Positions 8,692 to 18,031 of a DNA stretch of 64,000 nucleotides are shown piece by piece. The DNA comes from Bacilli bacterium (GTDB lineage Bacteria; Bacillota_I; Bacilli_A; RF39; UBA660). Each line of letters opens with the position of its first letter. The stretch's first letter is position 1. The notes under the pieces are model-generated. The model made no database searches and was not told the origin of the DNA. It saw only the letters and a program-made list of their open reading frames with translations. Both the position numbers and the translations under genes were made by a program. The stretch is taken from the NCBI GenBank assembly GCA_017513865.1, contig JAFWMN010000008.1, positions 1 through 64,000 on the forward strand, in the 5' to 3' direction.

Positions 8692-9444
8692 ATGGACACA
8701 TTAAAAATTGTAAATTTAACTGTAACTGTGGAAAATAAAGTTATTTTAAAGGATTTTAATTTGGAAATTAAAGCTGGAGAAATACATGCAATTATGGGAC
8801 CAAATGGCACAGGTAAATCTACATTGACTAAGGTTATTATGGGGGATCCAAATTATAAAATAAAAAAAGGTAAAATATATTATAATGACAAACTTATTAA
8901 TAAAATGCCCGTTGATGAAAGAGCTAAATTAGGTATTTTTTTAGGTATGCAGATGCCACTTGCAATTGAAGGGGTTACTAACGCTGATTTTTTAAGAACG
9001 GCTTTAAGAAGTAGGGATGGTGATAACTTTAAATTATATGCTTTCATTAAAAATTTAGAAAAGCTTACGAAAAAATTGCACATGGATCCTGATATGATTC
9101 ATCGAGGTGTTAATGATGGTTTTTCTGGAGGGGAAAGAAAGAAAAATGAAATATTGCAGATGTATTTATTAAAACCTAGTTTAGTTTTATTAGATGAAAT
9201 AGATTCTGGATTAGATGTCGATAGTTTAAAGATTGTTGGTAAAAGTGTGATGGATTATTACAAAGAAGAAAAATCCGCTATTTTACTTGTTACTCATTAT
9301 CATAGACTTTTAAATTATATAAAACCAAATTTTATTCATATTATGAATAATGGTAAAATTGTTAAAAGTGGTGATGAAAGTTTAGCCTTAGAAATAGAGC
9401 AAAAAGGTTATGAAGAAATAATTAAAGAGGGACCAAATGAATAA
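8692..9444 (+). CDS. sufC: Fe-S cluster assembly ATPase SufC
   Basis: 250 residues, the usual SufC length. Walker A is GPNGTGKST near residue 35, the signature is FSGGERKKNE near 146 and Walker B is LVLLDEIDSGLD. The SufC hallmarks MGDPNYKIKKG and DEIDSGLDVD are present. It powers the scaffold that builds Fe-S clusters. An in-frame GTG lies nine bases earlier, but AGAGGTG fits the ATG at 8692. The last eight bases overlap the next gene, so translation is probably coupled. Confidence 0.95.
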   Translation: MDTLKIVNLTVTVENKVILKDFNLEIKAGEIHAIMGPNGTGKSTLTKVIMGDPNYKIKKGKIYYNDKLINKMPVDERAKLGIFLGMQMPLAIEGVTNADFLRTALRSRDGDNFKLYAFIKNLEKLTKKLHMDPDMIHRGVNDGFSGGERKKNEILQMYLLKPSLVLLDEIDSGLDVDSLKIVGKSVMDYYKEEKSAILLVTHYHRLLNYIKPNFIHIMNNGKIVKSGDESLALEIEQKGYEEIIKEGPNE

Positions 9445-10228
9445 GTTAAAAATAAGTAATGATAATATTACTTTAACTAGCAAAGATGATAAGTTATCAC
9501 TTTCTATAAATAATAATAGTAAATTTTTAGGAGTTCAAGACCTTAAAATAAAAGTAACAGATAATACAGATTTGGTTATAGATTGTGAAAACTTTATTAA
9601 TAAGTTAGATATTACCATAAAAATTTTAACAGGTGTTCATTTGAATGTTTATGAAAGTAAAAGTGATGGCGAATATAAATTTCAATATAAGTATTATTTA
9701 GAAGAAGATAGTTTTTTAAATATTGAGAAAATAATCGATGTTTCAAGTATTAATGAGATGACAATAATTAATTTAGATGGAGAAAATGCGAAAGTTAATT
9801 ATAATTTAAAAACAATTAGTAAAAGGGAAGAAAAATATAATTATTTGGTTTATCATAATGCATGTAAAACAAGTAGTAACATAATAAATAATGGAGTTAA
9901 TATTTTGGATGGGAAATTAGAGTTTAATGTTTCTTCATTTGTGCCTAATAATATTAAGAAGTGTGAAGTTAATCAAGACTCTAGAATAATTAATATGACG
10001 GATAATGCATGCATAATAAAGCCTAATTTGTTTATTGATGAAGAAGATGTTAATGCTAATCACAGCGCGCTTATTGGAACATTTTCTTTTGAAGAAGTAT
10101 TTTATTTAATGAGTAGAGGTATCAATAAAAAAGATGCTGATAGTTTACTTACACGAGGATTTTTGATGAAGGGTATAAATTATTATAAAGAATATTTAGA
10201 AGGGTTAATTAATAAGTATTGGAGGTGA
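9437..10228 (+). CDS. sufD: Short SufD/SufB-like Fe-S scaffold protein
   Basis: 263 residues, against about 420-470 for standard SufB or SufD. The C-terminal half is clearly of this family: NHSALIGTFSFEEVFYLMSRG then LLTRGFL correspond to the SHGATVG..LFYLxSRG..LLxxGFL block. The conserved histidine is kept, but the residue two before it, which is Cys in many SufD proteins, is Asn. The N-terminal part of the family is mostly missing. It overlaps sufC and is followed by sufS after four bases. No sufB or sufU follows, so this single protein may form the scaffold with SufC. Confidence 0.82.
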   Translation: MNKLKISNDNITLTSKDDKLSLSINNNSKFLGVQDLKIKVTDNTDLVIDCENFINKLDITIKILTGVHLNVYESKSDGEYKFQYKYYLEEDSFLNIEKIIDVSSINEMTIINLDGENAKVNYNLKTISKREEKYNYLVYHNACKTSSNIINNGVNILDGKLEFNVSSFVPNNIKKCEVNQDSRIINMTDNACIIKPNLFIDEEDVNANHSALIGTFSFEEVFYLMSRGINKKDADSLLTRGFLMKGINYYKEYLEGLINKYWR

Positions 10229-10232
10229 TACT

Positions 10233-11426
10233 ATGAATAGAGAAGACTTTAATATTTTAGGTACCGGTGTTATTTATTTTGATAATGGGGCTACTACATT
10301 AAAGCCTATAATTTTATCAGAAGCTATAAATGATTATTATAATTTTTATAGTGCGAATGCTCATAGAGGAGATTATCAAATTAGTATTAAAGCAAGTTCG
10401 ATGTACGAAGAAACTAGAAAAATAGTAAAGGAGCTTATTAATGCTTCTTCAGAAAAGCAAATAGTTTTTACAAGTGGAACGACTGATTCCATTAACAAAA
10501 TAGTTTTTGGTTATTTTAAGAACATATTAAAGGATGGAGATGAAGTTTTACTTACAAAAAGTGAACATGCATCTAATCTTCTTCCATGGTTTGAACTTGC
10601 TGATCTAAATGGTTTAAAAATAAAATATATTGAACTTGATGATAATCATGAAGTTACATTAGATAATGTTAAAAAATCTATAACATCAAAAACAAAAGTT
10701 ATTTCTATTGCACATGTCTCTAATGTAGTAGGCGATATTAGACCTATTAAAGAAATAATTGAATTTGCTCATAAAAATAATATTTTAGTTTTAATTGATG
10801 GGGCTCAAAGTGTTCCACATTTAAAAATAGATGTAGAGGATTTAGATATTGATTTTTTAGCTTTTTCAGCACATAAGATGTGCGGACCAACAGGAGTTGG
10901 AGTGTTATACTTAAAACAAAAATTGTTAAATGATATTGATCCTATTATATTTGGCGGAGGTATGAATGCTGATTTTAATATTGATGGAACAAGAGTTTAT
11001 AAAACGATGCCAGATAGATTGGAAGCAGGAACTCCTAATATTGCTGGGGTAATAGGTTTTGGATATGTAATTAATTATTTAAAGAAGATAGGTTTTGACA
11101 ATATTCATAATTATGAAATGGAACTTAAAAAATATTTGGTTAATAGATTAAAAGAAATACCAGAAATAGAAATGTATAATGAAAATAGTGAAAGTGGCAT
11201 TGTAACTTTCAATTATAAAGATATTTTCCCACAAGATTTGGCTATTTATTTAGATAAATATAATATATGTGTAAGAGCTGGAAATCACTGCGCGAAGATA
11301 CTTAAAGATGAAATCAATATTAAGAATACTTGTAGAATTAGTTTGTATTTTTATAATACCAAAGAAGAGATTGATAGATTAATAGAAGTTTTAAAAAATT
11401 CTAATATTAAAGAAGAAATTATTTAA
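10233..11426 (+). CDS. sufS: Cysteine desulfurase SufS
   Basis: 397 residues, class II desulfurase. FDNGATTLKP near the N-terminus, SAHKMCGPTGVG with the PLP lysine near residue 214 and RAGNHCAKIL with the active cysteine near 352 are all diagnostic. It supplies sulfur for the SufC-scaffold complex. In Firmicutes it normally passes sulfur to SufU, which is not encoded in this window. GGAGGTGA precedes the start. Last gene of the suf operon, closed by a terminator overlapping the stop. Confidence 0.95.
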   Translation: MNREDFNILGTGVIYFDNGATTLKPIILSEAINDYYNFYSANAHRGDYQISIKASSMYEETRKIVKELINASSEKQIVFTSGTTDSINKIVFGYFKNILKDGDEVLLTKSEHASNLLPWFELADLNGLKIKYIELDDNHEVTLDNVKKSITSKTKVISIAHVSNVVGDIRPIKEIIEFAHKNNILVLIDGAQSVPHLKIDVEDLDIDFLAFSAHKMCGPTGVGVLYLKQKLLNDIDPIIFGGGMNADFNIDGTRVYKTMPDRLEAGTPNIAGVIGFGYVINYLKKIGFDNIHNYEMELKKYLVNRLKEIPEIEMYNENSESGIVTFNYKDIFPQDLAIYLDKYNICVRAGNHCAKILKDEINIKNTCRISLYFYNTKEEIDRLIEVLKNSNIKEEII

Positions 11427-11438
11427 TTTCTTTTTTTT
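11412..11438 (+). terminator. Terminator after sufS
   Basis: GAAATT-ATTT-AATTTC then eight T; the stop codon lies in the hairpin. Almost the same sequence terminates the gene ending at 13457. Confidence 0.7.
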
Positions 11439-11508
11439 GTGTTATACTTATATTGTATGAACATAGTTAGTTTATATTTTATGGAAACAATAAATTAGAG
11501 GTGATAAT

Positions 11509-13155
11509 ATGGGTAATGATTTTTTAGATTCTATGACTGATGATATTTATTCAATGACGAGCTTTATGTTTGAAAAATCGATTCGTGAAGTTTTTGCTTT
11601 GAGTGATGAATTAATGGGTAGATTTGATTTGGATGAAGAAAATCTTAGAAATGCTAGAATTGACCCTGATTCTATTAGCAGTTTGTATTCTGATACATTT
11701 AAAGAAGATTTTGATTCTTTTAGCGTGATTTATGAAGATTTATACGATTTTCCTAAAGATGAATTAAATATGGAAACCGTCAAGAATCATAATGAAATTG
11801 TTTTAAAAGAGCTTAAAGATTTGTGGAATAAAAAGTGTGCTCATATAAAGGAAATAATTCTTTCTAGAGCTAGCAGATTATCAGAAATGTATTATAAAGT
11901 AAGTAATCTTGTCGGCCAAGATGCTATGAATGCTAGTTATGATGTTATTTCATATGCTAGAATATTGTGTGATAGAATTGATGTAATGGTTAATAGAAAT
12001 ATATATGATATTGATAAATTTATGTATTCAGCTGTAGAAAAAAACGCTAATTTAGATGATAAAAAAGAAACAAGAATAATAAAAGGTGCTGTATCGTCTC
12101 TTGAAACTGGTGGTAAAGGTGGTTCAAAACTTACGACGGCTTATAACGCGGTACCTTATGAATTAGATTTTGCTGAAGAATTAAGGTTAAGAAATCATAA
12201 ATTATCTATAACTGCGGAATCATTATCAACTTCTTTAGCATTAGCAGATATATTTCATGATAAAGAACATTTTGATGCTGTTACCAAAAGAGTAATGGAG
12301 GCTTTAGATAGTTGTAAAACTTCTTTAGATTTCGAGCAGCTTTCTTTATATATGCAAGCATATGCTTCTAAAGGTGGTTTTGCTTCTGAATACTATAATG
12401 AGATTTCTAAACTTATTGATGATCGTTTAAATGAATTGGATTTGTCTGAAAAAAAACAAGAAAATGTGCAAGAACCAGAGGTGTTAGATCCTTTAAGTCC
12501 GAAAGAAATGGATATAAATTTGTGTTCTACTGCTATTGCTAATATAAAACGCGAAGCTGCTCGTATGCGAATACATTCAGATAAATTGGATAGTACAATT
12601 ACCGAATTAGAACAAAAAATAGATGAAGTTAGGCTAAGTAGTGGTGAATATACTGGCATTTTAAAAGACGAATTAGATAAACTTGATAAAGTATGGGTTA
12701 GTGAAGTTCAGGGAATAACTGAGAGGAAAAAAGAAAGTCAAAAACAAGATGAACATATTGAATCAAAGCAAGAGAATAGTTTATCAGGAGAATCTAATGC
12801 TTCAAAACAACAACAGCAAGAAATCGTTAATGTATTAAGACAAGTAGTTTTATCAAAAGCTAAATCTGAAGAAATCAAACAAGATTTATCTCCTCAAAAA
12901 GTTTTAGATGATTATGAACAAAGTAAAAACAAATATGAAGAAGTTAGTGCTTCTAATGAACTTTCTCAAACAATACAAGGGAAGACAAGTAGTGAAATTG
13001 ATAAAGATTTAGATGAATTTGAAAAGCAGGAAAAAAAGATTTTAAATTCAAAACATTTCACAGATGAAAAAAAACGAGAGTTACTTGATGAATTATATTC
13101 TGAATTTGATCAGTATACAGCAGAAAATCCTGAGATAAATGGCCGAAAAATATAA
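11509..13155 (+). CDS. Large coiled-coil protein, unknown
   Basis: 548 residues, acidic, no signal peptide or membrane segment. Residues 1-290 look globular and helical, with regular hydrophobic spacing. Residues 310-400 and 440-540 are charged and coiled-coil-like, including a Gln-rich patch with KQQQQE. I recognise no catalytic motif. AGAGGTGAT precedes the start. The stop overlaps the ATG region of the next small gene, so the two are likely co-expressed, perhaps as partners. Confidence 0.7.
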   Translation: MGNDFLDSMTDDIYSMTSFMFEKSIREVFALSDELMGRFDLDEENLRNARIDPDSISSLYSDTFKEDFDSFSVIYEDLYDFPKDELNMETVKNHNEIVLKELKDLWNKKCAHIKEIILSRASRLSEMYYKVSNLVGQDAMNASYDVISYARILCDRIDVMVNRNIYDIDKFMYSAVEKNANLDDKKETRIIKGAVSSLETGGKGGSKLTTAYNAVPYELDFAEELRLRNHKLSITAESLSTSLALADIFHDKEHFDAVTKRVMEALDSCKTSLDFEQLSLYMQAYASKGGFASEYYNEISKLIDDRLNELDLSEKKQENVQEPEVLDPLSPKEMDINLCSTAIANIKREAARMRIHSDKLDSTITELEQKIDEVRLSSGEYTGILKDELDKLDKVWVSEVQGITERKKESQKQDEHIESKQENSLSGESNASKQQQQEIVNVLRQVVLSKAKSEEIKQDLSPQKVLDDYEQSKNKYEEVSASNELSQTIQGKTSSEIDKDLDEFEKQEKKILNSKHFTDEKKRELLDELYSEFDQYTAENPEINGRKI

Positions 13156-13166
13156 TGGAGGAATAT

Positions 13167-13457
13167 ATGGAAGATAATGAAATACAAAAGAAATTTGATG
13201 ACTTTATAGAATCTTATACTAGTCTTAGTATTAATGATAAACGAAAAGAAATTGTTGATAAATTAAAATCAATGATTACAAATTGTATGCTTATAAATCA
13301 AAAATTAGGAAGAGAACATGAGTTATTAATGAATAGGGAACTTGTTGATTTAAAAGAAGAACCGCTTACTGAAAGTGATTTTTTAGAAGGTGTCTTTGTT
13401 TATATTCATACTTTAGATGATACTGTAAACGATTTATTAAATTATGTTATTAAGTAA
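13167..13457 (+). CDS. Small helical protein, unknown
   Basis: 96 residues, acidic and helical throughout, with no membrane segment. An ATG lies at 13155, but GGAGG falls inside that longer reading, five bases before the ATG at 13167, which is therefore taken as the start. It follows the 548-residue coiled-coil protein with an 11-base gap, so they probably form an operon. No family is recognised. Confidence 0.65.
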   Translation: MEDNEIQKKFDDFIESYTSLSINDKRKEIVDKLKSMITNCMLINQKLGREHELLMNRELVDLKEEPLTESDFLEGVFVYIHTLDDTVNDLLNYVIK

Positions 13458-13465
13458 TGTTAAAA

Positions 13466-13491
13466 GAAGAAATTATTTAATTTCTTTTTTA
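13466..13491 (+). terminator. Terminator, near-copy of the one after sufS
   Basis: Same GAAATT-ATTT-AATTTC core, with the same flanking AAAGAA and T-run, as at 11412-11438. Confidence 0.7.
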
Positions 13492-13542
13492 TTGATTTTA
13501 ATTATAACTAATGATATACTTTTGTTAAGAAAGGAGTGTTAT

Positions 13543-14325
13543 ATGATGCTTATATTTTTATGTATATTCATAATCATTATTTTATTATGTTCGATCAGAC
13601 AAATTACAGAGTATGAGAGGGGAATATTATTTAGATTTGGTAAATTTAGAAGAATATTAAATCCTGGTTGGAATATTGTTCTTCCAATAATTGAATCTTA
13701 TCAAAAAATTGATATTCGTACTAAAGCAGTTGACGTAGCTGAACAAGATGCGATTACTAAAGATAATGTATCAATTAGAATTAATGCGGTACTTTATTAT
13801 AGAGTTTTCGATGCATCTAAAGCAGTTATTGCCGTTGAAAATTTTCAATATGCGGTTTCACAGCTTGCTCAAACAACGATGCGTAACGCAGTTGGTGCAA
13901 CTTCATTAGATGAGTTACTTTCTGAACGTGATAAAATATCTACAGAAATATGTGACATAATTGATAAAGCTACTGATCCTTGGGGTATTAAAGTTGAAAA
14001 TGTTGAACTTAAAGACATTAAACTTCCTGAAGAGATGCAAAGAGTTATTGCTAAAGTGGCTGAAGCTGAAAGAGAAAAATTAGCAGTTATTACAAAATCT
14101 AAAGGTGAAATTGAAGCTGCTAATAACTTGGCTGAAGCAGCAACTTTATTATCTAAGTCACCAGGATCACTACATTTAAGAACTTTATCTACTTTAAATG
14201 ATTTATCAAGTGATCAATCCAATACAATTATATTTGCTATTCCTTTAGAGGTATTAAGAGCTTTTGAAGGTGGGAACGCAGGAAAAGTTATTAATAAAAT
14301 AGTTAATAAAGATGATGTAAAATAA
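13543..14325 (+). CDS. Slipin/stomatin-family SPFH membrane protein
   Basis: 260 residues. One N-terminal membrane helix (2-18) is followed by QITEYERGILFRFGKF and GWNIVLPIIE, the start of the SPFH (band 7) domain. The middle has RNAVGATSLDELLSERDKI, typical of slipins, and the end is helical. Such proteins oligomerise on the inner face of the membrane and organise lipid domains. The reading frame stays open to 13444, but AAGGAG supports the ATG at 13543. No NfeD-type partner is adjacent. Confidence 0.92.
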   Translation: MMLIFLCIFIIIILLCSIRQITEYERGILFRFGKFRRILNPGWNIVLPIIESYQKIDIRTKAVDVAEQDAITKDNVSIRINAVLYYRVFDASKAVIAVENFQYAVSQLAQTTMRNAVGATSLDELLSERDKISTEICDIIDKATDPWGIKVENVELKDIKLPEEMQRVIAKVAEAEREKLAVITKSKGEIEAANNLAEAATLLSKSPGSLHLRTLSTLNDLSSDQSNTIIFAIPLEVLRAFEGGNAGKVINKIVNKDDVK

Positions 14326-14346
14326 AAGGATTTATTCCTTTTTTTT
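14324..14346 (+). terminator. Terminator after the slipin gene
   Basis: AAAAGGA-TTTAT-TCCTTTT followed by T's. Confidence 0.75.
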
Positions 14347-14427
14347 GTAAAAAATTGTCAAAAATTAAGTATCAAGTTGAAATGAACTATATATAATTAT
14401 ATAATATATTTGAAGGTAGGTGGAAAT

Positions 14428-14889
14428 ATGGATGAAACTAATATGAATAATCCAGAGAAATATGAACACGTAGGGGTAAATATTGATTCTTATACGGCAA
14501 ATGATAATTTACTAAAAGATCAAATGGAAGAATATAATAAGGCTAAAAAAGAATATGATGATAAAAATACAGATCCAACAGCTGCGCAATCTTTTTGGGA
14601 ACCTAAATGGGTAAGGCTTAAGATGGCCAGTAGGGTATTCCCAGGAAAGGTTATGGATGATGATGGTCGTGCGCGACTTAATTATAATACGACACCCGAT
14701 GGTTTTATAGATGTTCCAGAGAATTTAGTTGACGATGTAAGAAATGGAAAATTAAATCCTAATTTATATACTCGTGAACAGCTTAGACAAATGTCTATTG
14801 ATAGATATCATCTTACTCATGGAATTAATATTCCTGTTTATGATGATTATTCTAATGATATAATTGAGAATCAAGACAAAAGTAGATAA
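14428..14889 (+). CDS. Small soluble protein, unknown
   Basis: 153 residues, hydrophilic, rich in Asp, Asn and Tyr, without signal or membrane segment. The middle contains SFWEPKWVRLKMASRVFPGK and later LYTREQLRQMSIDRYH. No family is recognised. GGTAGGTGG precedes the ATG at 14428; an upstream in-frame TTG is rejected. Single gene with its own terminator. Confidence 0.6.
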   Translation: MDETNMNNPEKYEHVGVNIDSYTANDNLLKDQMEEYNKAKKEYDDKNTDPTAAQSFWEPKWVRLKMASRVFPGKVMDDDGRARLNYNTTPDGFIDVPENLVDDVRNGKLNPNLYTREQLRQMSIDRYHLTHGINIPVYDDYSNDIIENQDKSR

Positions 14890-14914
14890 AATTAATCTTC
14901 GGATTAATTTTTTT
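14888..14914 (+). terminator. UUCG-loop terminator
   Basis: ATTAATC-TTCG-GATTAAT with a T-run; the loop is the very stable UUCG tetraloop. Confidence 0.85.
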
Positions 14915-14974
14915 ATAATTTTAATGTTTGCTTAATATTTACATTTAATATATAATTATATTGAGGTGCTTATT

Positions 14975-15892
14975 ATGAAGAAATGTGCGCTTATATGTAA
15001 CCCTAATAGTGGTAAAAGAGATAAGAAAGTTTTAATTAAAGCGTTTAAAGAAATTCTCTTAAAAAAGGGATATGAACCAGAAGTTTTTTATACAAAGTAT
15101 TCTGGTCATGCTAAAAAAATAATTAGTGAACTTGAATTTAAAGATTTAGTTATTTCTCTTGGTGGTGATGGAACTTTTAATGAAATTGTTACTGGTAATT
15201 TAAAAAGAAAAGATAAATTAATAGTTTCTCACATACCACTCGGTACGGCAAATGATTTAGGAGCGATGTTTGGTATGGGAAAAGATCCTGTTCAAAACCT
15301 TAAAATGATTTTGGGCGGCGTAGTTAAACAAGTTGATATTTGCCGAATAAATAAAAATCCTTTTGTTTATGTAGCTGGTATTGGTAAGTTTGTAAATATT
15401 GCTTATGATACACCACGTGATAAGAAAAAGAGGTGGGGCTATTTAGCTTATTTAATGAACGCTGTTAAAATATTTAATAGTAAAACTAAGCTTTTTGAAA
15501 TAACTTATACTTTAAATGGTGAAGAGTATACTGGTCTTTATTCATTTTTGCTTATTTGTAATGCATCTAGAATGGGTGGAATTAAAATGCTTCAAGATGT
15601 TAAAATGGATGATAGTAGGTTTGAAGTACTTTTATCAAATATTACAACCAAAAAAGATATTGTAAAAAGTTTACTTATGGTAAAAAATGATATTACTAAA
15701 GTTCCTGGTTTTTACTTTTATAAGACAGATTATTTAAAAATAAAGTTTAGGAAAAAACCCGATAAGAATTGGTGTATAGATGGTGAAGAATTATTAGATG
15801 ATTCTTTAGAATATGAAATAGATATTGTTAAAGATTTAAAAATGCTTTTACCTAAAAAAGAGATTAATAATATTTTTGTTAATAAGGAGTAA
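14975..15892 (+). CDS. Diacylglycerol kinase-like lipid kinase (DagK/YegS family)
   Basis: 305 residues. The N-terminus CNPNSGKRDKK and the catalytic SLGGDGTFNEIVTG near residue 68 are hallmark motifs of the DAGK catalytic domain, and PLGTANDLG follows. The C-terminal half has the family's WCIDGEEL segment. It phosphorylates diacylglycerol or a similar lipid and helps recycle lipids from cell-envelope synthesis. An upstream GTG is less well placed than the ATG at 14975, which follows GAGGTG. It lies three bases before the next gene. Confidence 0.92.
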   Translation: MKKCALICNPNSGKRDKKVLIKAFKEILLKKGYEPEVFYTKYSGHAKKIISELEFKDLVISLGGDGTFNEIVTGNLKRKDKLIVSHIPLGTANDLGAMFGMGKDPVQNLKMILGGVVKQVDICRINKNPFVYVAGIGKFVNIAYDTPRDKKKRWGYLAYLMNAVKIFNSKTKLFEITYTLNGEEYTGLYSFLLICNASRMGGIKMLQDVKMDDSRFEVLLSNITTKKDIVKSLLMVKNDITKVPGFYFYKTDYLKIKFRKKPDKNWCIDGEELLDDSLEYEIDIVKDLKMLLPKKEINNIFVNKE

Positions 15893-15895
15893 TTT

Positions 15896-16228
15896 ATGCA
15901 ATGGATAGAAGAATTTTATAATTTTGAAGATATTGAAGATAAAGATGAACGCGAATTAGAATCAAGTATTCTTGATGATAATGTTGTAGAAGAAGATATG
16001 TTTTTAAAAATCAGTGAAATTTTTGATAGTTATAAAGCAATTATGGAATTATTTGATATTGATGAAGATATAACTGAAGCAATTAGTATAATTGATGAAA
16101 GATTTGAAATTGCTTTAATAAAGCTAGAAGAGAATTATGGTGTTTCTAAAGATGAAATAGATAATTATATAGCTAAACGCGATGAAATTTTAAAACCATA
16201 TATTGAAGCTAAAAACAAGGCAATATAA
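15896..16228 (+). CDS. Small acidic protein, unknown
   Basis: 110 residues, strongly acidic and helical, for example DIEDKDERELESS. No signal or membrane segment, and no motif recognised. AAGGAG precedes the start, three bases after the lipid kinase, so it is co-transcribed with it. Confidence 0.65.
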   Translation: MQWIEEFYNFEDIEDKDERELESSILDDNVVEEDMFLKISEIFDSYKAIMELFDIDEDITEAISIIDERFEIALIKLEENYGVSKDEIDNYIAKRDEILKPYIEAKNKAI

Positions 16229-16238
16229 AGCCTTTTTT
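16216..16238 (+). terminator. Terminator overlapping the stop of the acidic protein gene
   Basis: AAGGC pairs with GCCTT around a short loop holding the stop codon, then a T-run. Confidence 0.6.
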
Positions 16239-16316
16239 GGTGTTTATTAATTTGCTTTTTATATATTTTTTTGTTATAATTTTATCGGCTTTTAAAAATT
16301 AAAGAAAGGAGTTAAA

Positions 16317-17963
16317 ATGAGTAAAATTAAAATTTTTGGTCTTGGCGGACTTAATGAAAGTGCGAAAAACATGTATGTTATAGAAGTTAATAATGATATA
16401 TTTGTTTTTGATGCTGGTCTTAAATATGCTGATGACAAAATGCTTGGAGTAGATTATATTATTCCAAATTATGATTATATAAAAAATAATTTAAAAAATG
16501 TTAAGGGTATTTTTATTACTCACGGTCATGATAATAATATGGGGGCTTTAACTGAAATAGTTAAAGACATTCCTGAAATTAAAATTTATGGAACCAAATT
16601 TACTTTAGAGGTTATTAAAGATGAATTTGTTTCGGAAAATTTAGATATTAAAAACTTAATTGAATTAAAACCACATAGGAAGGTGGATTTTGGGGAATGT
16701 AGTATTTTTCCAATATCACTGACACATACGGTTCCTGATGCGGTAGGTTATGTACTTTATACACCTGATGGGGCAATATTTTATACGGGTAATTTTTTAT
16801 TTGATTCAACAATGCTTGGTAATTATAAAACAGATATTGGTAAACTTGCTTATGTTGGAAAGCAAGGTGTTTTATGTTTACTTTCAGAATCTTTATATGC
16901 GGATAAAAAAGGGTATACTTCCCCTCATCATAGAACAAGTGATATAATTAGAGAAATAATAAATAGAAATGAAGGTAGAATTCTATATAATGTTTATCAA
17001 ACACAACTTTATAAAATTCAAGAATTATTTAATGAACTTAAAAATACTGATAGAAATGTAGTTATTTTAGGTAAAAGATTAGAAAACGTAATTTTAAAAG
17101 CTATTGATATGAATTATGTTGATTTTGATAAAAAAAGAATTAAAACTATTTCCCATGTTAATGATGATAAAATTGTTGTAATAATTTCTGATGAAAGAGA
17201 AAAACCTTATTCTAATTTATCAAGGATAGTTCGAGGTTATGATAAATTTATAACTATAACTAATGAAGATACTGTTGTTTTTGCTTGTCCTGCTGATGAT
17301 AGTATGGAGAGAACAGCTACTAAGATATGTGATATTTTAGCTAAAATGGGAGCTAATATTATCGAGCTTCCACGAAGTAAATATTTATCTTATCATGCTT
17401 CTTCTGAAGATCTGATGTTAATGTTAAATCTAATGAATCCAAAATATTATATGCCAGTTAACGGTGAATATCGTCATATGGTTGCTAATAAGGAAGTAGC
17501 AATGAAAGTTGGCATGGATGAAGATAATGTATTACTTAGATTAAATGGTGAAATTGCTTATTTTGAAGATGGAAAACTAATAGACAATGGTATGAAGATA
17601 CCTACTGATGATATTTTAGTCGATGGTTTAGGTACAGGAGATGTTGGAGAACTTGTTTTAAAAGATAGAGAACTTTTAAGTACTAACGGTATTGTTATTA
17701 TTACAACTACTATTGATAGAGAATCTAAAGAAGTTTTAGCTGGTCCGGAAGTTTTAACTAGAGGGTTTATATATGTTAAAGAAAATACGGAACTTATAAA
17801 AGAAGCTCAAAAAATATCTGCTGATGTTATTAAAGAAAATACTAAAGGCAATTTCATTGATTTTAATAAAGTTAAACTTGGAATTAGAGATAAAGTTTCA
17901 AAATACTTTTATGAACAAACTGAGTGTAAACCGATGATATTAGTATCAATATTGGAAGTCTAA
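16317..17963 (+). CDS. RNase J family protein with degenerate active site (RNase J2-like)
   Basis: 548 residues aligning with RNase J over its whole length, from IKIFGLGGLNESAKN to the C-terminal ILVSILEV. Metallo-beta-lactamase and beta-CASP domains are present, but key metal ligands are replaced. HxHxDH is HGHDNN (69-74), TGDF is TGNF (Asn159), and the late IHGEYR is VNGEYR. The His in SLTHTVPD is kept. In Bacilli RNase J2 is a weakly active partner of RNase J1, and this copy looks like such a structural subunit. AAAGGAG precedes the start. An active J1 is not in the window. Confidence 0.9.
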   Translation: MSKIKIFGLGGLNESAKNMYVIEVNNDIFVFDAGLKYADDKMLGVDYIIPNYDYIKNNLKNVKGIFITHGHDNNMGALTEIVKDIPEIKIYGTKFTLEVIKDEFVSENLDIKNLIELKPHRKVDFGECSIFPISLTHTVPDAVGYVLYTPDGAIFYTGNFLFDSTMLGNYKTDIGKLAYVGKQGVLCLLSESLYADKKGYTSPHHRTSDIIREIINRNEGRILYNVYQTQLYKIQELFNELKNTDRNVVILGKRLENVILKAIDMNYVDFDKKRIKTISHVNDDKIVVIISDEREKPYSNLSRIVRGYDKFITITNEDTVVFACPADDSMERTATKICDILAKMGANIIELPRSKYLSYHASSEDLMLMLNLMNPKYYMPVNGEYRHMVANKEVAMKVGMDEDNVLLRLNGEIAYFEDGKLIDNGMKIPTDDILVDGLGTGDVGELVLKDRELLSTNGIVIITTTIDRESKEVLAGPEVLTRGFIYVKENTELIKEAQKISADVIKENTKGNFIDFNKVKLGIRDKVSKYFYEQTECKPMILVSILEV

Positions 17964-17975
17964 GGACTTCTTTTT
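17955..17975 (+). terminator. Terminator after the RNase J-like gene
   Basis: GAAGTC-TAAG-GACTTC then five T; it overlaps the stop codon. Confidence 0.65.
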
Positions 17976-18031
17976 GCTTGAATAAACAAATTAATTATGG
18001 TATTATTTTTAAAGGAAAAGAAGTGATTTAT

